Positions 40,533 through 47,973 of a DNA stretch of 64,000 bases are shown one piece after another. The first letter of the stretch is position 1. Every line of letters begins with the position of its first letter. The stretch comes from Alphaproteobacteria bacterium (GTDB taxonomy: Bacteria; Pseudomonadota; Alphaproteobacteria; Micavibrionales; Micavibrionaceae): positions 679,093-743,092 of the forward strand of contig JAUHVY010000001.1 of assembly GCA_030424975.1 (NCBI GenBank), written 5' to 3'. The notes beneath the pieces are model-generated. The model was given only the letters and a program-made list of their open reading frames with translations, did no database searches and was not told the origin of the DNA. Made by a program: the position numbers and the translations under genes.

Positions 40533-41350
40533 TTCGGAATCCTTGGTATTGCCTCGCTCAAAACATCTCCTACTCTTAGTGGCTCAATCGATTTTGCAAT
40601 GCCTGTATTATCACTTGTTTCAACTACGGCCCCGCAGAGCATCTTATTTTCACTTGCAGGAATAAAGTGTTCACCGGGTGTTTTATGCAGGAATCGATGA
40701 ATTGATGTTTCCTTTTTCGTGCCTATAACGCTGTCGTAATCGCCGCTCATGCCCGCATCCGTCATATAGGCGGTTTTACCGTTCATAATATGTGCATCGG
40801 CTGTCGGGATATGTGTATGTGTGCCGATAACCGCGGAGACACGACCTGAGAAATGTTGACCGAATGCCATTTTTTCTGAGCTTGCTTCACCATGTAAATC
40901 GACAAAGATTGCATTACAATTCAGGCCGATTTTATATTCTTGGAGTATCTCCTCCATTTTGGCAAAAGGGCAATCCTGCGGCGGCATAAAGACACGGCAT
41001 AATAAGTTTACGACCAAAATCTTACGGCCATCCATTAATTCATGCAGGTAAAAACCATTGCCCGGTGTATTGGCGGGAAAGTTTGCAGGGCGTATCAATT
41101 TTTCGTCGCGAGTTATGTATTTTACGATTTCACGTTGATCCCAAATATGGTCGCCCGTAGTAATAATGTCCGCCCCATAACTATAAAAATCGTTACAAAA
41201 TTTTTCTGTTATACCACGGCCATGTGCCGCATTTTCACCATTAATGATTGCAACATCAATTTTCAAATCACGTTTTAATTTCGGCAAATAAAGTTCGAGT
41301 GCTTCGCGCCCTGCTCGGCCCATAATATCGCCGATAAAAAGTATTCTCAT
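40529..41350 (-). CDS. TIGR00282/YmdB-family metallophosphoesterase
   Basis: The 273 residues match YmdB-like dinuclear metal phosphoesterases, which hydrolyse 2',3'-cyclic nucleotides in Bacillus and affect global gene expression. Metal-binding motifs are 'RILFIGDIMGRAGREAL', 'INGENAAHGRGIT', 'ITTGDHIWDQREI' and 'VIGTHTHIPTADAHI'. It lies 16 nt downstream of the 5-formyl-THF cyclo-ligase on the same strand, a pairing common in alphaproteobacteria. Confidence 0.92.
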   Translation of the reverse strand: MRILFIGDIMGRAGREALELYLPKLKRDLKIDVAIINGENAAHGRGITEKFCNDFYSYGADIITTGDHIWDQREIVKYITRDEKLIRPANFPANTPGNGFYLHELMDGRKILVVNLLCRVFMPPQDCPFAKMEEILQEYKIGLNCNAIFVDLHGEASSEKMAFGQHFSGRVSAVIGTHTHIPTADAHIMNGKTAYMTDAGMSGDYDSVIGTKKETSIHRFLHKTPGEHFIPASENKMLCGAVVETSDNTGIAKSIEPLRVGDVLSEAIPRIPN

Positions 41351-41366
41351 ATAAAACCAATCTTTT

Positions 41367-41954
41367 TTATGTATATTTTTGTACGGATTGTTCGGTAATG
41401 ATCCAATCCATTTTTATATCATGCTCTTCCGTCGGCAGGTTAAACAAGCATGCCTGTTTTGCATAGGCAAGGCCAACGGCTAGTACATCCTTTTCTTTTC
41501 TGTAATGCTCCAATGTTGCATCATAAAAACCACCACCATATCCAAGGCGGTATCCGCGTCGATCAAATGCCAACATCGGCACAGTAATGATATCCGGAAC
41601 AACAAAATTCGTTTGATCATTTATAACGGGTTGTAATATTCCATGCGCCCATTCCGTCATTTCGGTATTATGAGTATACAGCGCAAATTTCATTACCTTT
41701 GTGTTTTTTTCAACAATCGGCAAGGCAACCTTAATATTATGATCTATTAAATGATCAATAATAACATGTGTGTCTAACTCGCGGTCTTTTGAATAATATA
41801 GGGAGATTACATCGTTTTTATTATCAGCAATAAACTTATCTATGAAGATATTGCACAGGGCTTCTTGTTCATCACGTTCCAGCATCAAAAGTGAACGATT
41901 CCTTTTGGCTTCGGCACGCAATCCCTGTTTTTGTATCTTTATATTTTCGGACAT
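41367..41954 (-). CDS. 5-formyltetrahydrofolate cyclo-ligase
   Basis: Converts 5-formyl-THF to 5,10-methenyl-THF. The 195-residue product from ATG 41954 shows the family motifs 'VISLYYSKDRELDT', 'VPMLAFDRRGYRLGYGGGFYD' (phosphate and folate loop) and 'VGLAYAKQACLFNLPTEEHD'. A GTG three codons upstream is also open. It is the ygfA homologue, and as in E. coli it lies directly downstream of the 6S RNA gene and zapA. Confidence 0.94.
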   Translation of the reverse strand: MSENIKIQKQGLRAEAKRNRSLLMLERDEQEALCNIFIDKFIADNKNDVISLYYSKDRELDTHVIIDHLIDHNIKVALPIVEKNTKVMKFALYTHNTEMTEWAHGILQPVINDQTNFVVPDIITVPMLAFDRRGYRLGYGGGFYDATLEHYRKEKDVLAVGLAYAKQACLFNLPTEEHDIKMDWIITEQSVQKYT

Positions 41955-41974
41955 TCCAATCACATATTTATTAG

Positions 41975-42152
41975 TGTGCCGCGCGAGCCGTGTGCGTATG
42001 GTATCTTCGCGGGGTCCTGAAAGTCAGGTGGGTGCCGTATATCAAAGCCCCCCGGGCGAACCGATTGGACTAAGTCAGTGACAGCTCCCTGTGCAAAGAA
42101 GCATCGACCACCGAGATAAAGCCGCATGCACGCACTCCGCAGCACGCGCATA
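41975..42152 (-). ncRNA. ssrS: 6S RNA (SsrS)
   Basis: The 230-bp gap between zapA and the 5-formyl-THF cyclo-ligase holds no gene but folds as 6S RNA. On the minus strand the 5' arm GCGCGTGCTGCGGAGTGCGT (42149 downward) pairs in long register with the 3' arm CATACGCACACGGCTCGCGC (to about 41981), forming the closing stem. GC-rich apical sequence with 'TCGCCCGGGGGGC' sits between, and the interior is bulged. The zapA-ssrS-ygfA order is the classical location. 6S RNA sequesters sigma-70 RNA polymerase in slow growth. The ends are approximate (plus or minus 10 nt). Confidence 0.85.
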
Positions 42153-42185
42153 TGTATATCATGAAAAATTTAAAAATATAGAAAT

Positions 42186-42542
42186 TTATGCCGCTTCTGC
42201 ACCATGAATGCGTGTAGCGATATGCTCGATCTTACCTGCCAAGTGCTCTATGGCCTGTGCGATCAACATTTCTTCTTCCTCATTGCGCGGAGATTCGCCT
42301 TGCGCGGGCGCGCCATATTGACGCATCGCTTGAATTTCCTCGCGGAGTTCAAATAATTCATCTGCAAGCACAAGCGATGTTAAAACAAGCAGATGTGATT
42401 CTGTGCACGCTGCTCCGGCCGCGGCAATATCCTTTAGGCGAGAATCAACAAAAGCAGCCAATTCACGAATGCGACCCTCTTGTCCTTGGTCACAAGAAAG
42501 GCTGTAACCACGATTGTTTATCTGTACGGTAACTTCTGACAT
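42186..42542 (-). CDS. zapA: Cell division protein ZapA
   Basis: Cross-links FtsZ filaments at the division site. The 118 residues begin MSEVTVQINNRGYSLSCDQGQE, the ZapA beta-hairpin with the RIRELA helix ('EGRIRELAAFVDSRLKDI') and a C-terminal coiled coil. 'LLVLTSLVLADELFELREEI' is typical. It lies 3 nt after the small coiled-coil gene and just before the 6S RNA gene. Confidence 0.92.
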   Translation of the reverse strand: MSEVTVQINNRGYSLSCDQGQEGRIRELAAFVDSRLKDIAAAGAACTESHLLVLTSLVLADELFELREEIQAMRQYGAPAQGESPRNEEEEMLIAQAIEHLAGKIEHIATRIHGAEAA

Positions 42543-42545
42543 GGC

Positions 42546-42779
42546 TTATCCTTCCTCTCTCAGAATTTCTTCAACGGCATCGATGGCACTGTCTAAACGC
42601 TTGGTAACAAAGTCGACATCAATGACATTGCCCGCTTCGTCACGTAATTGTGGTGCCTGTTGCATCGCCTGATCTGCAGGCACATATTCCTGCAGTGCGT
42701 TTTCAACGCTTGTGACGGATACATCCAATTTACCAACGGCCATATCCAGTTTTTCTAATGCATATCGAATAGAAGACAT
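42546..42779 (-). CDS. Small coiled-coil protein upstream of zapA (DUF4164/ZauP-like)
   Basis: From ATG 42779, preceded by AAGGG at 9 nt, the product has 77 residues: 'SSIRYALEKLDMAVGKLD' and 'FVTKRLDSAIDAVEEILREE' are amphipathic helices suited to a coiled coil. In Caulobacter a coiled-coil protein encoded upstream of zapA (ZauP) partners ZapA at the Z-ring; this gene has the same position, size and character. The longer frame to 42842 has an unlikely basic N-terminus. The ZauP equivalence is by position and architecture, not by a specific motif. Confidence 0.78.
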   Translation of the reverse strand: MSSIRYALEKLDMAVGKLDVSVTSVENALQEYVPADQAMQQAPQLRDEAGNVIDVDFVTKRLDSAIDAVEEILREEG

Positions 42780-42896
42780 AAGAGAACCCTTACTGAGATT
42801 ATACTTGAGTGTGCGCCGTGTACACGGCAGAAGAGTTTTCATTATTTACGCCCCACCCCGTATCGTCAAGCACAGAACAAGTAGTTTCGAAATTAA

Positions 42897-42914
42897 ACCA
42901 CAAAATTTTGTGGT
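42897..42914. promoter_or_regulatory. 18-bp perfect palindrome upstream of transketolase
   Basis: ACCACAAAATTTTGTGGT is an uninterrupted palindrome, 118 bp before the tkt ATG and 28 bp upstream of a TTGACC -35 element (42943-42948; the 17-bp-spaced -10 CATGGT is weak). It lies in the divergent gap between the zapA partner gene and tkt. The position suits an activator or repressor operator; the cognate factor is unknown. Confidence 0.5.
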
Positions 42915-43014
42915 CATACCCTAAAGATTTTGCAGCTTAATCTTGACCTGTGACGCGCAAAAATGCATGGTGTCTTCGAATTTACATACTCTTGAATTTG
43001 GTAAGGGATTACAA

Positions 43015-44985
43015 ATGACACAAGCAATGGCTGCGCCCGTTTCAGATGCTTATACAAACGCACAATTAAAAGACATGTCAAATGCGATCCGCGCTCTTTC
43101 TATGGACGCGGTTCAAAAAGCGAATTCAGGCCACCCCGGAATGCCGATGGGTATGGCGGATGTTGCGACTGTTCTCTATTCCAAGTTTTTAAAGTTTGAT
43201 CCGAAGAACCCTGAATGGGATGACCGTGATCGCTTTGTTCTGTCTGCTGGGCACGGATCAATGCTCATATATGCGTTGAATTACCTGACCGGTTACGAAA
43301 AGGTAACCTTGGATCAAATCAAGAACTTCCGCCAATTGGGCGCGATTACGGCCGGTCACCCGGAAGTCGAACATGACGCCGGTATTGAAACAACAACGGG
43401 CCCACTTGGTCAGGGGATCTCTACTGCTGTTGGTATGGCTTTGGCTGAACGCATTTTAAATGCGCGTCACGGTGATGATAAAGTTGATCATTTCACATAT
43501 GTTATAGCGGGTGATGGCTGTATGATGGAAGGTATCAGCCATGAAGCCTGTTCTCTTGCGGGGCACCAAAAACTATCAAAGCTGATTGTTCTTTATGATG
43601 ATAACGGTATCTCTATTGACGGTAAAACCGACCTGACATTTATTGACAATACGCCAAAACGTTTTGAGGCATATGGATGGGATGTTCAGGATATTGACGG
43701 TCATGACTACGATGCGATTGAACAAGCGATTGCAAAGGCAAAAACCACGGACACGCCAAGCTTGATTTGTTGTAAGACAAAAATCGGCTTCGGTGCACCA
43801 ACGAAGGAAGGTAGCAATTCTTCACATGGTTCACCTCTCGGCGAAGATGAAATCAAGGGCGCGCGTGAAAATCTTGGATGGCCACATGCGCCTTTTGTTA
43901 TTCCTGATGATATTTTGTCATTATGGCGTTCGATCGACACAACACGCGGGCAGACAGTATCCGACACTGGTGTTCTGAATATTGATCTTTCACATCTTGA
44001 TGGTGTGATTGGCGATTTAAAGGCGATGTTTGCATCAGAAAAACCAAAGAAAGCAACCCGTCAGACATCTGGTATGTGCCTTGAAAAGCTTATCCCTGCT
44101 CTACCGACTTTGATTGGTGGCTCTGCTGATCTTACGGGATCAAACAATACAAAAGTGGGTGATTCCAAAGTTATCGATCGTGATGATTATTCAGGTAACT
44201 ACGTGAATTACGGTGTTCGTGAACACGGTATGGCCGCGGCAATGAACGGTATTGCGTTGCATGGCGGTTTAATACCGTATGCAGGAACATTTCTGCAGTT
44301 TGCTGATTACTCACGCCCGGCTATCCGTTTGGCGGCACTAATGAAACAACGTGTTATCCATGTTCTGACACATGATTCAATCGGCCTTGGTGAAGATGGA
44401 CCAACTCACCAACCTGTTGAGCATTTCGCGGCATTGCGCGCAATTCCTAACTGTTATCTATATCGCCCATGTGATGGTATTGAAACCGCTGAAAGCTGGG
44501 ATTTAGCCATTAAAAATGAAACTGCTCCCGCTCTACTGGCGTTAACCCGTCAAGGTTTGCCAACACTTGGTGAGCAACGCAGTGAAAATATGACAGCGAA
44601 AGGTGCTTATATCCTGAAAGAAAACGGAGATGAGCCGGAAATCACGTTGTTTGCGTCAGGTTCAGAAGTTGAGCTTGCGCATGAAGCATACGAACACTAT
44701 GCCAATGCTGGTAAAAATGTTCGTCTTGTGTCTGTACCATGTCTTGATCTTCTATGGGAACAAGATGATGAATATATCCGTAATCTAACCTGTAACAACA
44801 GTGTGAAGGTTGCCGTCGAAGCGGGAATCCGTCAAGGATGGGATGCGCTTATCGGGCCACGTGGTATCTTCGTCGGTATGAACAGTTTCGGTGCTTCGGC
44901 TCCTGCCCCTGTTTTGTTCGAGCATTTCGGCATTACAAGCAAAAACATCATAGCGCGCGTTGATGCGGCGCTGAACAACAAATAA
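43015..44985 (+). CDS. tkt: Transketolase
   Basis: Thiamine-diphosphate enzyme of the pentose phosphate and carbon-fixation routes. ATG 43015 with AAGGGAT gives 656 residues; the 24 upstream codons are not conserved. The TPP domain carries 'AGDGCMMEGISHEA' and the Mg-binding 'YDDNGISIDG'. The N-terminal 'SGHPGMPMGMADV', 'TTGPLGQGISTAVG' and 'GGSADLTGSNN', the Pyr domain Glu in 'GVREHGMAAAMNG', and the C-terminal domain are complete. It leads into gap 20 nt later, so tkt-gap is probably an operon. Confidence 0.97.
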   Translation: MTQAMAAPVSDAYTNAQLKDMSNAIRALSMDAVQKANSGHPGMPMGMADVATVLYSKFLKFDPKNPEWDDRDRFVLSAGHGSMLIYALNYLTGYEKVTLDQIKNFRQLGAITAGHPEVEHDAGIETTTGPLGQGISTAVGMALAERILNARHGDDKVDHFTYVIAGDGCMMEGISHEACSLAGHQKLSKLIVLYDDNGISIDGKTDLTFIDNTPKRFEAYGWDVQDIDGHDYDAIEQAIAKAKTTDTPSLICCKTKIGFGAPTKEGSNSSHGSPLGEDEIKGARENLGWPHAPFVIPDDILSLWRSIDTTRGQTVSDTGVLNIDLSHLDGVIGDLKAMFASEKPKKATRQTSGMCLEKLIPALPTLIGGSADLTGSNNTKVGDSKVIDRDDYSGNYVNYGVREHGMAAAMNGIALHGGLIPYAGTFLQFADYSRPAIRLAALMKQRVIHVLTHDSIGLGEDGPTHQPVEHFAALRAIPNCYLYRPCDGIETAESWDLAIKNETAPALLALTRQGLPTLGEQRSENMTAKGAYILKENGDEPEITLFASGSEVELAHEAYEHYANAGKNVRLVSVPCLDLLWEQDDEYIRNLTCNNSVKVAVEAGIRQGWDALIGPRGIFVGMNSFGASAPAPVLFEHFGITSKNIIARVDAALNNK

Positions 44986-45005
44986 CAAATTGGAGTTATA
45001 TAAAT

Positions 45006-46013
45006 ATGACAATGAAAGTTGCGATTAACGGGTTTGGTAGAATTGGACGTCTTGTATGTCGTGCGATTGTGGAATCAGGCCGTGATGACATTGAGATCGT
45101 TGCTATTAATGATCCGGGTGGGAACTTCTTCCCGCTTTTGAAGTATGATTCAATCCATGGCCGTGCGCCATTCACCGTTGAGCGTGACGGTGATAATGCC
45201 ATTATTATTGATGGCAAGCGTATCCGCCGTTTTCGTGACCGTGACCCTGAAAACCTACATTGGGGTGATGAAGGTGTTGACATTCTGATGGAATGTACAG
45301 GTAAGTTTAATGACCGCGAGGGCGCGCAGCTTCATTTGAATGGTGGCGCGAAGAAAGTTCTTATTTCTGCACCTGCAGTTGATGAGGATTTAACAGTTGT
45401 TTACGGTGTGAACCATAATTTGCTTGAGGCTGGTCACAAGATCGTTTCGAACGCATCTTGTACAACTAATTGTTTAGCACCTGTTGCTTATGCTTTACAT
45501 AACAGTGTCGGAATCGAAAAAGGATTCATGACAACAATCCATGCGTATACCGGTGATCAAAACACAGTTGATGCATCACACCGCGACCCATACCGCGCAC
45601 GTGCGGCAGCCGTGAATATGATCCCGACATCAACCGGTGCAGCGAAGGCTGTAGGTAAAGTTTTACCAGAATTGAATGGTAAGCTTGATGGTGTTTCGAT
45701 TCGTGTTCCAACACCAAATGTTTCTCTAGTCGATTTGAAATTCCAAGCATCACGCACAGTTACAGCTGATGACGTAAACGAAGCCGTAACGGCTTATGCG
45801 AATGGTGAGCTTAAGGGCGTTCTTGGCGTGTATGATGACCCATGCGTATCAAGTGACTTTAACCATGACCCGCATTCCGCGATGTTCAGCCTTCATGGTA
45901 CAAAGGTTATCGAAGATAATTTCGTGCGTGTCATGGCATGGTATGACAATGAATGGGGCTTTTCATGTCGTATGATTGATACCGCCTTGCATATGCATAA
46001 AGTCGGATATTAA
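45006..46013 (+). CDS. gap: Glyceraldehyde-3-phosphate dehydrogenase, type I
   Basis: Oxidises glyceraldehyde 3-phosphate in glycolysis. The 335 residues show the NAD-binding 'INGFGRIGRLVCR', the active-site Cys in 'SNASCTTNCLAP', 'TIHAYTGDQNTVD', 'STGAAKAVGKVLPELNGKLD' and the C-terminal 'AWYDNEWGFSCRMID'. A strong terminator follows, so pgk, often the next gene in such clusters, is not co-transcribed here and is not in the window. Confidence 0.97.
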   Translation: MTMKVAINGFGRIGRLVCRAIVESGRDDIEIVAINDPGGNFFPLLKYDSIHGRAPFTVERDGDNAIIIDGKRIRRFRDRDPENLHWGDEGVDILMECTGKFNDREGAQLHLNGGAKKVLISAPAVDEDLTVVYGVNHNLLEAGHKIVSNASCTTNCLAPVAYALHNSVGIEKGFMTTIHAYTGDQNTVDASHRDPYRARAAAVNMIPTSTGAAKAVGKVLPELNGKLDGVSIRVPTPNVSLVDLKFQASRTVTADDVNEAVTAYANGELKGVLGVYDDPCVSSDFNHDPHSAMFSLHGTKVIEDNFVRVMAWYDNEWGFSCRMIDTALHMHKVGY

Positions 46014-46039
46014 AAAAATATAGTTTTATATTTTTTGTG

Positions 46040-46067
46040 TTGACACATATACGGAAACGATTTAAAT
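46040..46067 (+). promoter_or_regulatory. Promoter-like element between gap and its terminator
   Basis: Consensus -35 TTGACA (46040-46045), a 16-bp spacer and TTAAAT (46062-46067). It points at the hairpin terminator at 46095-46135, so a transcript from here would be only about 60 nt. It may be fortuitous or a very short RNA. Confidence 0.35.
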
Positions 46068-46094
46068 CTTATCTTCTAAACCGTTCTCCGTGGC

Positions 46095-46135
46095 AAAGCT
46101 GGGCTTCAGATTTATCTGAGCCCAGCTTTATTTTA
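46095..46135 (+). terminator. Intrinsic terminator after gap
   Basis: AAAGCTGGGC (46095-46104) pairs with GCCCAGCTTT (46120-46129). TTCAGA and TCTGA extend the stem with one bulged T. ATTTTATT follows. This is one of the strongest hairpins in the window and should end tkt-gap transcripts. Confidence 0.8.
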
Positions 46136-46163
46136 TTGCGGACATCGTAATAAATATTTTTAT

Positions 46164-46193
46164 TTGAAACCCGCATTTTTCATGGTGTAAAAT
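46164..46193 (+). promoter_or_regulatory. Promoter of the winged-helix regulator, predicted leaderless
   Basis: TTGAAA (46164-46169), an 18-bp spacer and TAAAAT (46188-46193). The ATG at 46200 begins after six bases (ACTTTT), so the start site is expected at the A of ATG. There is no Shine-Dalgarno. Confidence 0.6.
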
Positions 46194-46199
46194 ACTTTT

Positions 46200-46763
46200 A
46201 TGAATATGATGAAATTACAAGCCAAACGCGCCATGTCGACCAGAGGACAGAAGTCCTGTCTGGTTATAGATCATCTTGTTGAGGCTTTAGCGGGGGACCC
46301 CTCCTCTTCTTTGCGTCGCGCTCTTGTTTTGAATTACATTGATCAAAACCCCGGTATTACGCAGACCGAGATTATGAATGCTCTGAAGATCAGTAAGTCA
46401 GCCATGAATCGTGAGATTGAATGGCTATTTAATTACGGATGTATTACACGCCAAAATGCCGAGGATGACGGCCGCGCTATTCGCCTTGAAACATGCGGAT
46501 ATTCAAAGCGCGCACTGGAATCTGCATTAGATTATTTTCCTAAATCACATGAAGGTTTGCAAAATTTTCTGAATCGGTATATAAATATTTTAAGACAAGA
46601 TCGTCCAACGTTAAGGGATGCCAGAATCATATCTACCCTTTACGATAAAAAAGAGGCGACAAAAGCGGAAGTGATGGACTCATTATACAATGGGCCAACA
46701 ACAACAGATAATAGAGCATATAATAAGCTCTTAGAAGACGGAGTGATAAAAGACGATGACTAG
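46200..46763 (+). CDS. Winged-helix DNA-binding protein (MarR/IclR-like fold)
   Basis: The 187 residues have a basic N-terminus, then a clear helix-turn-helix: 'RALVLNYIDQNPGITQTEIM' followed by 'ALKISKSAMNREIEWLFNYG', with a wing 'CITRQNAEDDGRAIRLE'. A second, weaker HTH-like segment near the C-terminus ('DARIISTLYDKKEATKAEVM') makes a possible tandem winged-helix protein. No ligand domain is seen. The ATG at 46200 has two alternative in-frame ATGs within 9 nt. It is flanked by terminators and overlaps a 52-codon ORF by 8 nt. Targets are unknown; the glycolytic genes on either side are candidates. Confidence 0.75.
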   Translation: MNMMKLQAKRAMSTRGQKSCLVIDHLVEALAGDPSSSLRRALVLNYIDQNPGITQTEIMNALKISKSAMNREIEWLFNYGCITRQNAEDDGRAIRLETCGYSKRALESALDYFPKSHEGLQNFLNRYINILRQDRPTLRDARIISTLYDKKEATKAEVMDSLYNGPTTTDNRAYNKLLEDGVIKDDD

Positions 46764-46914
46764 TTTACCTGGTAGTACATTTGCATTATTGGACATGGGC
46801 GCAGCCCAAGATTTTGATGGCATTCAGCCGTTGAATTTGACTGCTGACTTCGGTGCGAAGGTTGAGCAAAACTTTGATCAGGCACTTGATCAAATCTCAT
46901 TCGGAATGCAGTAA
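46756..46914 (+). CDS. 52-residue small protein overlapping the regulator's end
   Basis: An ATG inside the regulator's last codons (46756, in GATGAC) opens a frame of 52 codons ending TAA at 46912-46914. The product begins MTSLPGSTFALLDMGAAQ, is acidic and has no membrane segment, with 'PLNLTADFGAKVEQNFDQAL' in the centre. The 8-nt overlap suggests translation coupled to the regulator, and a terminator follows (46966-47000). No homologue is recognised. It would be missed by any length cut-off near 60 residues. Confidence 0.55.
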   Translation: MTSLPGSTFALLDMGAAQDFDGIQPLNLTADFGAKVEQNFDQALDQISFGMQ

Positions 46915-46930
46915 TATCTTATATTTCGAC

Positions 46931-46948
46931 CTTGTTCTGCTGAACAAG
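46931..46948. repeat. Inverted repeat CTTGTTC-TGCT-GAACAAG
   Basis: A perfect 7-bp inverted repeat with a 4-bp spacer, 17 bp after the small ORF and before the terminator. The stem is AT-rich, with only TTTCTATAT behind it, so it is a poor terminator. It could be an operator or an RNA-stabilising hairpin. Confidence 0.45.
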
Positions 46949-46965
46949 TTTCTATATACCAATAG

Positions 46966-47000
46966 AGGTCTTGATGCGTTGACATTGAGGCCTTTTATTT
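46966..47000 (+). terminator. Terminator after the regulator/small-ORF unit
   Basis: AGGTCTTGATG (46966-46976) pairs over 11 bp with CATTGAGGCCT (46983-46993), with three wobble pairs and a 6-nt loop. TTTATTTT follows. It isolates the regulator unit from the aldolase gene at 47042. Confidence 0.65.
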
Positions 47001-47041
47001 TGGAAAAGTGACAATTAGTAAAAAAGATTCAAGGAGTTGTT

Positions 47042-47965
47042 ATGGCTTTAACAGCACAAGTAAAAAAGATTATTGACTGCTATGAAAATGAAAATGCAGG
47101 CGTAAAAGGTAATCTTGTAAGAATGTTGAACACAGGCGCATTAGCGGGTACGGGTAAAATGGTTATCCTTCCTGTTGACCAAGGATTCGAGCATGGCCCT
47201 GCGCGCTCATTTGCAAAAAACCCTGTTGGTTATGATCCGCACTATCACTACCAGCTCGCTGTCGATTCTGGATGTAATGCTTATGCGGCGCCTCTTGGTT
47301 CCTTGCAGGCCGGTGCAGATACATTTGCCGGTCAAGTTCCTACAATTTTAAAATATAACAGCTCAAACTCTCTATATTCAAACAACCAAGACGGCAATCA
47401 GGCGATTACAGCCTCTATTCAGGATGCACTTGAGCTTGGGTGTAGTGCGGTTGGTTTTACAATTTACCCGGGTTCTGACAATCAGTTTGAAATGATGGAA
47501 GAAGTACGTGACATGATCCGCGAAGCAAAAGATGTCGGTTTGCCATCTGTTGTTTGGTCTTATGCACGCGGTGAAGGTGTTACAAAAGACGGTGAAACTG
47601 CGATGGATGTTATTGCTTATGCTGCCCATATGGCTTGCTTGCTTGGCGCGCACATCGTGAAGGTTAAATTGCCGACAGATCATTTGATGGATTCCAATGC
47701 AAAGAAAGCATTTGAAGAAAACGGTATCGATATCAGCTCTCAAGCTGCTCGCGTAAAAGAAGTCGTTCGCTCATGCTTTAACGGCCGTCGTATTGTTGTG
47801 TTCTCCGGCGGCGCTGCAAAAGGTGCGGATGCTGTTTATCAGGATGCAAAAGATATCCGCGATGGTGGTGGTAACGGTTCCATTATCGGCCGTAACTCAT
47901 TCCAACGTGAAAATGGCGAAGCTTTAGATATGCTTGGTAAGATCATGGATATCTACAAGGCATAA
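47042..47965 (+). CDS. Class I fructose-bisphosphate aldolase (DhnA/FbaB type)
   Basis: Schiff-base aldolase of the archaeal-type class I family; it cleaves fructose 1,6-bisphosphate. The 307 residues carry 'MVILPVDQGFEHGPARSF', 'DSGCNAYAAPLGSLQAG', 'CSAVGFTIYPGS', 'SVVWSYARGEG', the Schiff-base Lys region 'AHIVKVKLPTDH', and the phosphate-binding 'VVFSGGAAKGAD' and 'GNGSIIGRNSFQRE'. AAGGAG lies 6 nt before the ATG. It is near tkt-gap but in a separate unit; the EndoU gene follows by 8 nt. Confidence 0.95.
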   Translation: MALTAQVKKIIDCYENENAGVKGNLVRMLNTGALAGTGKMVILPVDQGFEHGPARSFAKNPVGYDPHYHYQLAVDSGCNAYAAPLGSLQAGADTFAGQVPTILKYNSSNSLYSNNQDGNQAITASIQDALELGCSAVGFTIYPGSDNQFEMMEEVRDMIREAKDVGLPSVVWSYARGEGVTKDGETAMDVIAYAAHMACLLGAHIVKVKLPTDHLMDSNAKKAFEENGIDISSQAARVKEVVRSCFNGRRIVVFSGGAAKGADAVYQDAKDIRDGGGNGSIIGRNSFQRENGEALDMLGKIMDIYKA

Positions 47966-47973
47966 TTATTTCA

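Noticed and set aside
41960-42151. A 63-codon open frame on the minus strand between zapA and the cyclo-ligase
   Set aside because: It runs through the self-complementary arms of the 6S RNA; the product (Arg/Gly/Cys-rich) looks non-coding and the synteny demands ssrS.
46931-46948. LexA operator
   Set aside because: The alphaproteobacterial LexA box is a direct repeat GTTC-N7-GTTC; this is an inverted GTTC-N4-GAAC, and no SOS gene is adjacent.
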